Notes under the pieces: model-generated
What the model saw: the letters and a program-made list of their open reading frames with translations, nothing else
Told to the model about the DNA's origin: nothing
Database searches by the model: none
Source of the DNA: Shouchella lonarensis
Lineage (GTDB): Bacteria > Bacillota > Bacilli > Bacillales > Bacillaceae_D
Direction: 5' to 3'
Length of the DNA: 64,000 bases
Assembly: GCF_900096965.1 (NCBI RefSeq)
Contig: NZ_FMYM01000002.1
Coordinates: forward strand, 186,001 to 250,000
Program-made: the position numbers and the translations under genes
In this document: positions 25,322 through 33,295 of the stretch, one piece after another
How positions within the stretch are numbered: position 1 is the stretch's first letter
Layout: every line of letters starts with the position of its first letter

Positions 25322-27424
25322 TTAAACGACACAGCTTAAGCATGTGTCTTGTCCAGTGTCCTTCGTGCGGGCGTAGTAAATCGTTTTAATGCCACGATGG
25401 TGGGCATATAAGTCAATGCGATTTAAATCGCGAGTCGTCATCGTGTCTTTTAAGAACAACGTAAAACTAATACCTTGGTCGACATGTTGTTGAATCGTCG
25501 CCACCATATCAACGACTTTAAACATGTCCATGTCGTACGCCTCTTTGAACAAGAACCATGTTTTCTCAGATAGCCCCGGCATCGGGTAGTACGTCTTTGA
25601 GTTGCCATATGTGCGCTCTTCAATCCGCTCCATAATTGGCATGACACTAGCGGTGGCCGATTGTACGTAAGAGATGGAACCTGTTGGGGCAATGGCAAGA
25701 CGGTAGCTATGATACAGGCCATGTTTGGCAACGAAGTCTTTTAGGTCGCGCCAATCTTCTTTTGTCGGTACATGCATGCCTTCAAATAGTGCCGCAATGC
25801 GTGCGGATGTGGGTGCGAAATCCTCGGTTAAATAGCGCTCAAAATACGTGCCATCGGCATATGTGCTTTCTTCGTAGCCGTAGTATGTGGTACCTTCGTC
25901 CCGCGCCATTTCGGCAGAGCGCTCGAGCGAGTAGAAGTTCATCATCATAAAAAAGGTGTTGGCGAAGTCGCGCGCATCTTCACTTTCATATGCGATTTGC
26001 TCGCTTGCAAGGTATCCATGTAAGTTCATGGCGCCAAGCCCGATGGAGCGCATTAATTTATTCGCGCGCCGAACCGCGGGGGCATTCGTGATGTTTGTCG
26101 ACTCAGAGACACGGGTTAATGCGTCTGTCGCTAGTCGCACCGTTTGTCGTAATGATTTGTTGTGCATGACGTTCATCATGTTAATGGAGCCAAGATTACA
26201 AGAAATGTCTAAACCGATGTCATCGGGCTCGTTGTAATCGGTGTAGGTCGATACTTGTGAGGCCTGTAAAATTTCTGAACAAAGGTTGGAAAATTTCACA
26301 TGGCTAATATGATTATTCGCATGAACACGATTGACATTGTCGGCAAACACGATATATGGATAGCCTGATTCTGAACGTAGTAAAGCGAGCTTTTGCATGA
26401 GACGGCGGGCGTTTGTTTTCTCTTTTCGAACGCGTGGATCTTCTACCAATATGTCATACATCTCATCGAAGTTCATTTCGTCTAAGTGCTGGCCATACGC
26501 TTTGTATACCGTATGTGGATAGAATAGATAAGCATCCTTATCTTCACGGGCCAGTTCAATGAATTTGTCAGGGATGACAACGCCAATGGATAGCGTTTTG
26601 ACACGCACGTCTTCATCAGCAGAAATTTTTCGTGTATCGAGAAAGTCGTGAATGTCCGCATGGAAAATATTCAAATAAGCGGCACCTGATCCTTGACGCT
26701 GTCCCATTTGGTCGGCATAACGAAAAGCATTGTCAAGCAGCTTCATCACGCCGACAACCCCTTTTGTTGCGTTCTCCACGTCTTTAATCGCTTCTCCTTT
26801 TGCCCGTAACTTCGATAAATTGAGCGAGACACCGCCACCGAGTTTAGACAGTTGCATGGAAATATCAACGGCACGGCTAATATCATTGAGTGAATCGCCT
26901 ACTTCAAGTAGGAAGCAAGAGACGAGTTCACCACGCCTTTTTCTTCCGGCATTTAAAAAAGTCGGTGTTGCCGGCTGGAATTCTTGCGCAATCATTGCGG
27001 AAACGAGCGCTTTGGCATGGTTAATATCGCCATCAGCAAAGAAAAGCGCAACAATGGCGATGCGGTCTTCATAGCGTTCTAAAATTTTCTGTCCGTCGTT
27101 TGTTTTTAGTGCATAATCATTGTAAAACTTGAACGCACTCATAAAAGAAGGAAAACGGAATTTCTTTTCATAGGCGATGTTCATCACTTCTTTTATCTCT
27201 GCCATCGAATACTTTTCGAGCAGCTCTGACTCGTAGTAGTCATGCTTGATCAAGTAATCGATTTTCTCCTCTAAATCGTGGAAGAACACGGTGTTTTGGT
27301 TAATATGGTCAACAAAATAACTATGTACAGCTTGTTTGTCTTTTTCGAACTGATAAGCACCATCTGCTTTAATCATCAGTTCATTATTAAGCTGTACCCA
27401 CTTTGGTACTTGATTTTGTGACAA
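25322..27424 (-). CDS. nrdE: Ribonucleoside-diphosphate reductase class Ib, alpha subunit
   Basis: Catalytic subunit, about 700 residues, without the N-terminal ATP-cone, as in class Ib. Visible are the substrate-site Cys in GELVSCFLLEV, KLGGGVSLNLS, the SCNLGSIN region, the radical-transfer YAHHRGIKTIYYARTKD near the end and the C-terminal redox pair CLSCVV. The TTG at 27424 is preferred because AGGAGG lies 9 bases upstream. That start overlaps nrdI by 38 bases. The ATG at 27472 lies deeper inside nrdI without a site. Confidence 0.95.
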   Translation of the reverse strand: MSQNQVPKWVQLNNELMIKADGAYQFEKDKQAVHSYFVDHINQNTVFFHDLEEKIDYLIKHDYYESELLEKYSMAEIKEVMNIAYEKKFRFPSFMSAFKFYNDYALKTNDGQKILERYEDRIAIVALFFADGDINHAKALVSAMIAQEFQPATPTFLNAGRKRRGELVSCFLLEVGDSLNDISRAVDISMQLSKLGGGVSLNLSKLRAKGEAIKDVENATKGVVGVMKLLDNAFRYADQMGQRQGSGAAYLNIFHADIHDFLDTRKISADEDVRVKTLSIGVVIPDKFIELAREDKDAYLFYPHTVYKAYGQHLDEMNFDEMYDILVEDPRVRKEKTNARRLMQKLALLRSESGYPYIVFADNVNRVHANNHISHVKFSNLCSEILQASQVSTYTDYNEPDDIGLDISCNLGSINMMNVMHNKSLRQTVRLATDALTRVSESTNITNAPAVRRANKLMRSIGLGAMNLHGYLASEQIAYESEDARDFANTFFMMMNFYSLERSAEMARDEGTTYYGYEESTYADGTYFERYLTEDFAPTSARIAALFEGMHVPTKEDWRDLKDFVAKHGLYHSYRLAIAPTGSISYVQSATASVMPIMERIEERTYGNSKTYYPMPGLSEKTWFLFKEAYDMDMFKVVDMVATIQQHVDQGISFTLFLKDTMTTRDLNRIDLYAHHRGIKTIYYARTKDTGQDTCLSCVV

Positions 27425-27773
27425 GGGCTTCAACCTCCTGTGAGAAAATGGCCACATCATTTGGTGTGCCACTTAGTTCAAATTTATGCAAGACAGGCAC
27501 ATGATACATTTGACTGATCGTGTCCGCGCTTTTCGCAAAGCGATTACCCCAAATGCGGTTTCCGCTTGCGGCGACGCCACGAAGGAAATGATGATTGTTT
27601 TTGAGAAAGTGGCGGACCTCAAGTGGAATATCACCAAAGCCGGTTGTATACGTAATGAGTATAAAAGGCTTGTCCACTTGTAGGGTGGACTGCAGTGGTT
27701 GGCAGTCTAAAAAGGAAAGCTTGTCCACGAATCGGCGCACATTCCCCGTTTTTGAAGCGAAGATCATCTTCAT
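27387..27773 (-). CDS. nrdI: Flavodoxin-like NrdI, RNR class Ib activator
   Basis: A 128-residue flavoprotein that supplies the oxidant needed to build the dimanganese-tyrosyl cofactor of NrdF. It has the FMN phosphate loop ASKTGNVRRFV at the N-terminus, TYTTGFGDIP and the family motif AASGNRIWGNRF. First gene of nrdIEF; the ATG at 27773 follows AAAGGG. Controlled by the NrdR boxes immediately upstream. Confidence 0.93.
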   Translation of the reverse strand: MKMIFASKTGNVRRFVDKLSFLDCQPLQSTLQVDKPFILITYTTGFGDIPLEVRHFLKNNHHFLRGVAASGNRIWGNRFAKSADTISQMYHVPVLHKFELSGTPNDVAIFSQEVEALVTKSSTKVGTA

Positions 27774-27800
27774 GAGTATCACAGCCCTTTCGTCATGTCT

Positions 27801-27816
27801 ACACTACATATAGTAC
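27801..27816. promoter_or_regulatory. NrdR box 1
   Basis: ACACTACATATAGTAC fits the NrdR consensus acaCwATATAwwGtgt with one core change. It overlaps the probable -10 (TACTAT on the minus strand) of nrdI, so NrdR binding would block transcription. Confidence 0.8.
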
Positions 27817-27832
27817 CACAAAAGCGCAACGG

Positions 27833-27848
27833 GGTCTATATATTGATT
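27833..27848. promoter_or_regulatory. NrdR box 2
   Basis: Core CTATATATTG inside a 16-bp box. Its centre is 32 bp (three helical turns) from box 1, the spacing typical of paired NrdR boxes. No nrdR gene is in the window. Confidence 0.8.
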
Positions 27849-27987
27849 TTATCCCCAACCTGTGCACAAATGCATTAAATACTGCATGTGGTGCGACATG
27901 AGACTTGTGGATAAGTATTTATCCTCTTTTTTCGACAGATGATTTTCCATTTTAATGTAAATATGGATAAATATTTATCGTGGATAG
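27849..27987. promoter_or_regulatory. Cluster of DnaA-box-like sites in the nrdI/GT intergenic region
   Basis: A perfect DnaA box (TTATCCACA, on the minus strand at 27914-27906). One-mismatch boxes lie at 27849-27857 (TTATCCCCA) and 27970-27962 (TTATCCATA, minus). Two-mismatch copies lie at 27919-27927 and 27987-27979. Five sites in about 140 bp is dense for an intergenic region. No dnaA or dnaN is near, so this is not the chromosomal origin; DnaA control of nrd or a titration site is the inference. Confidence 0.55.
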
Positions 27988-28055
27988 CCTGTTTGTTTAC
28001 ATCTACGCATGTTTACGTTACGATGAGTAGCGTGAAGTGAGTGAGGTGGAAAGTA

Positions 28056-29057
28056 ATGAAGAAACCTTTTTTTTCAGTGTTGCTCGTTGTGCGCAATGAG
28101 GAACGTGATATCGAAGGGTTATTGACACAATTGTTAAAGCAACAAAGTGAGCAGTTTTTGATGGAGTTAATTGTTATTGACGGCATGTCAACCGATCAAA
28201 CGAAAGCGATCGTCATGCGTTATCAAGCGACATATCCGCAGATTAAATTACTTGAAAATCCACGACAAACATTGCCTGCAGGATGGAATATCGGGATTCG
28301 TGCAGCGCAAGGCGATTACATTTTGCGGATTGATGGTCATACGGCCATCCCTGATGACTTCCTTTTACGCTACACAAAGACGATCGAAGCGCATCCCGAA
28401 GCAGATGTTGTCGGTGGTGTGATTGATTCAAAAGGGCGCGGCTTCCAAGGGGAAATCAATGCGTATGTGTACGCTCATCCATTTGGTGTTGGCAACTCAA
28501 AGTTTCGGACATTAAAAAATACTTCATGGGAAGGGTATGTCGATACTGTTCCTTATGGTGCTTATAAACGTGAGATTTTTGCTGAAGTCGGTTTTTTTAA
28601 TGAGACATTAAAACGAAATGAAGACATTGAATTTCATAAACGAATGAAAGATGCGGGAAAGCGATTTTTTTTATCGACAACGATCACTTCTACTTATTTT
28701 GTGCGACCAACGTTACGGACATTAATTAAAAAGTCTTTAGGGGACGGGAAATGGACGGTCATCGCGAATAAGCGGACACCAGGTGCTTCAGGTGTCAGGC
28801 AAAAGGCACCGCTTGTCGCATTTGTGCTTGGGTTGTTGTTCACGATTTTATCATTTTTTCATTTATATCTATTCGCGGCGTTTCTGCTGATGGTGTCACT
28901 ATACGTTGGCGTCAATGCTTACGCTAGTGTTGGGATTGCACGTAAAAAAGGATGGCGCGCTTTGTTCCCGTGCATGGTGACCTTTTTTTGTTTACATTTC
29001 TTCCGAGGATGGGGTTCATTTTCGGCGTATTTTAGCCGTGATTACTGGCGGTTGTGA
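28056..29057 (+). CDS. Family 2 glycosyltransferase, ExoA-like
   Basis: Membrane-bound glycosyltransferase, 333 residues: N-terminal GT-A domain (FFSVLLVVRNEERDIEGLL; IDGMSTDQT; RIDGHTAIPDDFL) and two to three hydrophobic segments near the C-terminus (about 250-310). Resembles ExoA-type enzymes that add sugars to undecaprenyl-linked chains on the cytoplasmic face. The ATG at 28056 follows GAGGTGG; the in-frame GTG at 28041 overlaps that site. First gene of the cell-wall polymer cluster, divergent from nrdI. Confidence 0.85.
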   Translation: MKKPFFSVLLVVRNEERDIEGLLTQLLKQQSEQFLMELIVIDGMSTDQTKAIVMRYQATYPQIKLLENPRQTLPAGWNIGIRAAQGDYILRIDGHTAIPDDFLLRYTKTIEAHPEADVVGGVIDSKGRGFQGEINAYVYAHPFGVGNSKFRTLKNTSWEGYVDTVPYGAYKREIFAEVGFFNETLKRNEDIEFHKRMKDAGKRFFLSTTITSTYFVRPTLRTLIKKSLGDGKWTVIANKRTPGASGVRQKAPLVAFVLGLLFTILSFFHLYLFAAFLLMVSLYVGVNAYASVGIARKKGWRALFPCMVTFFCLHFFRGWGSFSAYFSRDYWRL

Positions 29058-29200
29058 GTAGAGGATGTTGTGTCCTTTCTTGTCTCGGAATGTCAAAAAG
29101 GTGCTAAAAATTAATGGAAATTCTCCCATAGGGAAGATTTTTTTCATTGACTATGTTAAAATGTGCTGAAGATAAAACTATGAAACTAGGAGTCATGCAT

Positions 29201-30577
29201 ATGCCAAATATGATCCCAAACAAAATGATCCGCGGTGTGACGATGTTCATTGACCTTGTGCTCATTTTTCTTGCATACGGTTTGGCGTTCACGCTGCTAC
29301 GTGATCAGATGGATCCACGCAACATGGAAGCATTCAGCTCCGTGGTGCCATGGATTTTACTGATCAGTATATTATTTTTAGGTATTTACGAATTAGATCG
29401 CCTCGTACAACATGATTTTTGGGACATTGTCAGGAAGTTGGCCATTGCCCTTACGCTTATTATGTTGCTTACGATGACAGCTTCGTTCTTTTTTCGTGAA
29501 TTTGCATTACCGCGCTCATTATTACTTGTGGCGCATACGAATGCTTTTTTCTTGTTACTTGGTTGGAAATGGTTGTATACAAAGTATAGCCAATTTACCC
29601 GTGAAGGTCGTGTCATGTTCATCGGGACTGAAGAAGAATTTGACCGTATGGAAAGAAGCCTATCCACCTTTCTGTCTAAAAATAGTTACGTACGTTGGTA
29701 CGATAAAAATGAATCACTTGCCGCCTTGCAGGCACATGTCATGCAATATGATGTCATCTTTCTTGGCTCAGGAATTGAAGAAGCGAAAAAAGAACGGCTC
29801 ATGTTTTGTGCGATGAAAAATGAAAAACTCGTTTATGTCGTGCCGAAAGTGAATGATATGTTGCTAATGAATACGTCAGTGACGACGGTCGATGATACGA
29901 TGGTCATGCAAGTAAAGCCGTTTACGTTAACACTTTTCCAAGCTGGCTTAAAGCGAATGATTGACGTAGCTGTTTCCTTCGTGTTATTGCTTTTCACTTT
30001 GCCGGTGACGGTGATTTGTGCGATTGCGATCAAGTGCGGAGATGGTGGACCAATCTTTTTTAAACAAGAGCGGCTCGGGAAAAACCATCGTCCATTTCAT
30101 ATATTAAAATTTCGTTCCATGGTCATTGATGCAGAAGCGAAGACGGGACCAACGCTTGCGACAACGAATGACGCTCGGATCACGAAAATGGGTAAATTTA
30201 TTCGTAAAACGCGGATTGACGAATTACCACAACTAATAAATGTGTTAAAAGGTGATATGTCTTTAGTCGGTCCACGACCGGAACGTGCTTTCTTTGCGAC
30301 ACAGTTTCAACGGCAAAACAAATGGTTTAACTACCGCCATGCTGTCAAACCGGGCATTACTGGTTACGCACAAGTGATGGGTAAATATACGACGAGCGTC
30401 GATAAAAAATTAACGTTTGACCTACACTACATTCGTAATTACTCACTTTGGCTTGATTTCATTATTTTGATGCAAACGATCTTGGTTGTCATTAATAAAG
30501 CGAAATCAGAAGGAGCAGAGCTACCAAAGACAAAAAGCAGTCAGCAGATGCCTTATGTTGCACGTAAGACACAGTAG
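29201..30577 (+). CDS. Undecaprenyl-phosphate sugar-1-phosphate transferase (WbaP/EpsL type)
   Basis: Polyprenyl-phosphate hexose-1-phosphate transferase, 458 residues, starting polymer synthesis on the lipid carrier. Four N-terminal membrane segments (residues 10-135), a short CoA-binding-like middle, then the bacterial sugar transferase domain (about 245-440) with PIFFKQERLGKN, LKFRSM, TRIDELPQL and GDMSLVGPRPER. The start at 29201 has AGGAG 8 bases upstream, better than the upstream ATGs. It is the only initiating enzyme in the cluster (no tagO or tagA here), which points to a polymer initiated with a hexose rather than the canonical GlcNAc-ManNAc linkage unit. Confidence 0.88.
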   Translation: MPNMIPNKMIRGVTMFIDLVLIFLAYGLAFTLLRDQMDPRNMEAFSSVVPWILLISILFLGIYELDRLVQHDFWDIVRKLAIALTLIMLLTMTASFFFREFALPRSLLLVAHTNAFFLLLGWKWLYTKYSQFTREGRVMFIGTEEEFDRMERSLSTFLSKNSYVRWYDKNESLAALQAHVMQYDVIFLGSGIEEAKKERLMFCAMKNEKLVYVVPKVNDMLLMNTSVTTVDDTMVMQVKPFTLTLFQAGLKRMIDVAVSFVLLLFTLPVTVICAIAIKCGDGGPIFFKQERLGKNHRPFHILKFRSMVIDAEAKTGPTLATTNDARITKMGKFIRKTRIDELPQLINVLKGDMSLVGPRPERAFFATQFQRQNKWFNYRHAVKPGITGYAQVMGKYTTSVDKKLTFDLHYIRNYSLWLDFIILMQTILVVINKAKSEGAELPKTKSSQQMPYVARKTQ

Positions 30578-30594
30578 AAGTTAGTATAAAGTTG

Positions 30595-30620
30595 CCCCAC
30601 AAATGATTATGGTTGTGGGG
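30595..30620 (+). terminator. Hairpin after the sugar transferase
   Basis: CCCCACAA and TTGTGGGG pair over 8 bp around a 10-base loop, followed by TTCGCTGTTT; a weak terminator or attenuator inside the cluster. Confidence 0.45.
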
Positions 30621-30650
30621 TTCGCTGTTTGATTGTAAGGAGATGGATCC

Positions 30651-31847
30651 ATGCTGAAACGATTAAAACGAATCAATGCGGTTCAAATGCTGACGCGCTT
30701 TGTTTTTTGGCTAGTTGCAAAGTTGCCAGTGAATGAGCGATTAGTCATGTTCGAAAGTTATTCGGGTAAGCAATATAGTTGCAATCCCCGGGCAATTTAT
30801 GAATATATGCGCGAGCAGAAGATGGATTATACACTGATTTGGAGTGTGAAAAAGCAACACGAACGTTTATTTGAGGAGAATGGGGTTCGTTATGTGCGAA
30901 GGTTGAGTTTGCAGTGGTTTTTGCTCATGGCACGAGCGAAGTTTTGGGTGATAAATAGCCGTATGCCAAATTGGGTCCCAAAACCAGTTCATACGGTGTA
31001 CGTGCAAACATGGCACGGGACGCCCTTAAAAAAACTTGTCGCTGACATGACAGATGTCAAAATGCCAGGCGTCACAAAACAAGCGTATGTAAAGCATTTT
31101 CATGCGGAGTCAAGCCATTGGGATTACTTGATCTCACCCAACCGTTATTCAAGCGATATTTTTCGGAGGGCGTTTCAATTTAAAAAAGAGATGCTTGAGA
31201 CAGGGTATCCACGTAACGATGTTTTAACGACGAAAAGCCATCCTGACGCCATTGCGGCGTTAAAGAAAAAGTTTGCCATCTCAACAGACAAGAAAGTGTT
31301 TTTATATGCCCCAACATGGCGTGATGATGAACATGCTGGACCAGGTGCCTATACATTTCAGTTGCAAATAGATTTAGACACTTTTAGGGAAACATATGGC
31401 GCCCGCGCAGTGTTGCTCGTCAAACTTCATTCGTTTATAAGTGAGAAACTGGATCTTTCGTCCTATAATGATTGTGTAAAGGATGTTTCTACCTATTACG
31501 ATATTAATGAGCTTTATTTGGTTTCAGACATGCTCATTACCGATTACTCGTCTGTGTTTTTCGATTACGCGAATTTAGGACGGCCGATCATATTTTTTAC
31601 GTATGACTTAGAGCGTTATCGTGATGAAGTACGGGGATTTTATTTTTCTTTGGAAGAAGAAGCGCCGGGACCGATTGTGCGGACAACAGAAGCATTGCTT
31701 GCTGCGATTGGTCGGTTTGAGGAAGAAGGATTAGGATTATACGAGGACGCGTATACGCGCTTTCAAGAGAAGTTTTGTGCGCTAGAAGATGGGCAAGCGA
31801 CAAAGCGCGTCGTCGAGCGCGTGTTTCCATATAAAGGAGCCGAGTAG
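30651..31847 (+). CDS. CDP-glycerol glycerophosphotransferase family protein (TagB/TagF-like)
   Basis: Transfers glycerol-phosphate from CDP-glycerol to a lipid-linked acceptor; 398 residues, a single Glyphos_transf domain. Conserved catalytic block TWHGTPLKKL near residue 120, SPNRYSSDIFRRAF, YAPTWRDDEH and the substrate-binding DYSSVFFDYANLGRPI block near 300. Single-domain size suggests a primer (TagB-like) or short polymerase. Just upstream of a CDP-alcohol transferase (2-base gap). Confidence 0.9.
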   Translation: MLKRLKRINAVQMLTRFVFWLVAKLPVNERLVMFESYSGKQYSCNPRAIYEYMREQKMDYTLIWSVKKQHERLFEENGVRYVRRLSLQWFLLMARAKFWVINSRMPNWVPKPVHTVYVQTWHGTPLKKLVADMTDVKMPGVTKQAYVKHFHAESSHWDYLISPNRYSSDIFRRAFQFKKEMLETGYPRNDVLTTKSHPDAIAALKKKFAISTDKKVFLYAPTWRDDEHAGPGAYTFQLQIDLDTFRETYGARAVLLVKLHSFISEKLDLSSYNDCVKDVSTYYDINELYLVSDMLITDYSSVFFDYANLGRPIIFFTYDLERYRDEVRGFYFSLEEEAPGPIVRTTEALLAAIGRFEEEGLGLYEDAYTRFQEKFCALEDGQATKRVVERVFPYKGAE

Positions 31848-31849
31848 TA

Positions 31850-32599
31850 ATGACAACGGAGCAAAAGTTAGCGACGACGTGGTTTGATACAGCGAAAGTT
31901 CGCACGTTGCGTGCGCAATCACAAGCATATAGTACAAAAGAAGACTTATGGTCATGGTATGTGCTGCGGCGGTTATCTATCTTTGTCACCATCGTATTTT
32001 TGAAATGCCGCTTAACACCGAATGCCGTTAGTTGGCTCAGTGCTTTTTTCGTTGTTGCATCAGGGGTTTGGGTAATGCAAGCCACACCGCTCAGTTTTGT
32101 GATTGCCTTTTTTTGTTATAACATCGGCTATTTATTCGACTGTGTAGATGGTGAAATGGCACGTTTGACGGGAAAAACGTCCAGAAAAGGTTATTTTATC
32201 GATTTGCTTATTCAAGGAGCTACGTTGCCTGTTTATTTATCGATTTTGCTTGCGATCTTAACGATGGCCGATCGTTTACAATTGTCATCGTCTGAATCCG
32301 TCATAGTTTACGGTGTCGTTACGTGTATCATTATGGCATTATTCATTCCAATCTCTTACCAATTAACACATGCCACACATGCTGACCAGCGCGATCCAGT
32401 TAATCAAATTCGGACGAAGGCGTTATTATGGCAATTTGTTGGTGTGTTGCTCGGTCTCCCTGGTTTTTTTGTCACTAGCGCTCTTTTGTCAGTGAGTGTA
32501 GGAATGTTGTTGACAGGCTGGTATTTGGTGGGATTTTTATTGTTGATGGTATGTAAAGTAGGAGCACGTTTTGTCGTGACTTTGCGTACGTTTCAATGA
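31850..32599 (+). CDS. CDP-alcohol phosphatidyltransferase homologue lacking the fourth Asp
   Basis: Integral membrane protein, 249 residues, about six hydrophobic helices. The family signature D-x2-DG-x2-AR-x8-G-x3-D-x3-D is present as D97, D100-G101, A104-R105, G114 and D118, but position 122, normally the catalytic-base Asp, is Gln (codon CAA). It might be inactive, use another base, or have a changed role. Follows the TagF-like gene after 2 bases. Family members move a phospho-alcohol from a CDP-donor to an acceptor; here CDP-glycerol made by TagD would be the natural donor (inference). Confidence 0.8.
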   Translation: MTTEQKLATTWFDTAKVRTLRAQSQAYSTKEDLWSWYVLRRLSIFVTIVFLKCRLTPNAVSWLSAFFVVASGVWVMQATPLSFVIAFFCYNIGYLFDCVDGEMARLTGKTSRKGYFIDLLIQGATLPVYLSILLAILTMADRLQLSSSESVIVYGVVTCIIMALFIPISYQLTHATHADQRDPVNQIRTKALLWQFVGVLLGLPGFFVTSALLSVSVGMLLTGWYLVGFLLLMVCKVGARFVVTLRTFQ

Positions 32600-32642
32600 G
32601 GGAAGTGTTTGATAATTGTACTATAATGAGGCTGTGTCGTTA

Positions 32643-32680
32643 TGTAAAGACTATGTAAAGATGAAGATTTATGTTATAAT
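32643..32680 (+). promoter_or_regulatory. tagD promoter with PhoP-like direct repeats
   Basis: TATAAT at 32675-32680 serves as -10. TGTAAA at 32643-32648 and 32654-32659 is a direct repeat with 11-bp period; on the minus strand it reads TTTACA-N5-TTTACA, close to the PhoP half-site TT(A/C/T)ACA. It lies over the -35 region. In B. subtilis PhoP~P represses tag genes under phosphate starvation (known); here it is an inference. Confidence 0.5.
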
Positions 32681-32836
32681 AGGAAAATGACTGTCGAGGG
32701 AAATTCAATGGCGCGTAGCGTGTTGTATATAAACATAAATGAACGTTGAAGACAGACGAAGCACGGCTGTAGAATACGAGTATGAAAATGACAACGAATT
32801 TATTTGATAAAAATCATAAGAGAGGAGAAACACGCG

Positions 32837-33232
32837 ATGAAAAAAGTGATTACGTACGGTACATTTGATTTATTACATTGGGGTCATATTAATTTATTGA
32901 AACGAGCAAAAGATTTAGGCGACTATTTAGTTGTTGCCATTTCATCGGATGAGTTTAATGATTTAAAGGGGAAGAAGTCTTTCCATAGCTTTGAAAACCG
33001 AAAAATGATTCTGGAAGCGATTCGGTATGTGGATGAAGTGATTGCAGAGGATAATTGGGAACAAAAAGTTGAAGATGTGAAGAAACATGATATTGATGTA
33101 TTTGTGATGGGAGACGATTGGGAAGGAAAGTTCGATTTCCTCAAAGAACACTGTGAGGTTGTGTATTTACCGCGAACAGCGGGCATTTCAACGACGAAGA
33201 TTAAAGAAGGATTAAGTGCTGTGAATCAATGA
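32837..33232 (+). CDS. tagD: Glycerol-3-phosphate cytidylyltransferase
   Basis: Makes CDP-glycerol from CTP and glycerol-3-phosphate for teichoic-acid-type polymers. 131 residues. Nucleotidyltransferase motifs GTFDLLHWGHINLL (HxGH) and RTAGISTTKIK are complete. The ATG at 32837 follows AGAGGAG; an 11-residue upstream extension is rejected. Own promoter upstream. Supplies the two glycerophosphotransferases of the cluster. Confidence 0.95.
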   Translation: MKKVITYGTFDLLHWGHINLLKRAKDLGDYLVVAISSDEFNDLKGKKSFHSFENRKMILEAIRYVDEVIAEDNWEQKVEDVKKHDIDVFVMGDDWEGKFDFLKEHCEVVYLPRTAGISTTKIKEGLSAVNQ

Positions 33233-33295
33233 ACTAAATAAAAGTGCGTATTGTTTTAGAGGCAAGCGAGTCGAAAGGGGTGAATCGTAGCATCA

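Noticed and set aside
27849-27987. Chromosomal replication origin at the DnaA-box cluster
   Set aside because: No dnaA, dnaN, rpmH or recF nearby and no clear DNA-unwinding element; regulatory use is likelier.
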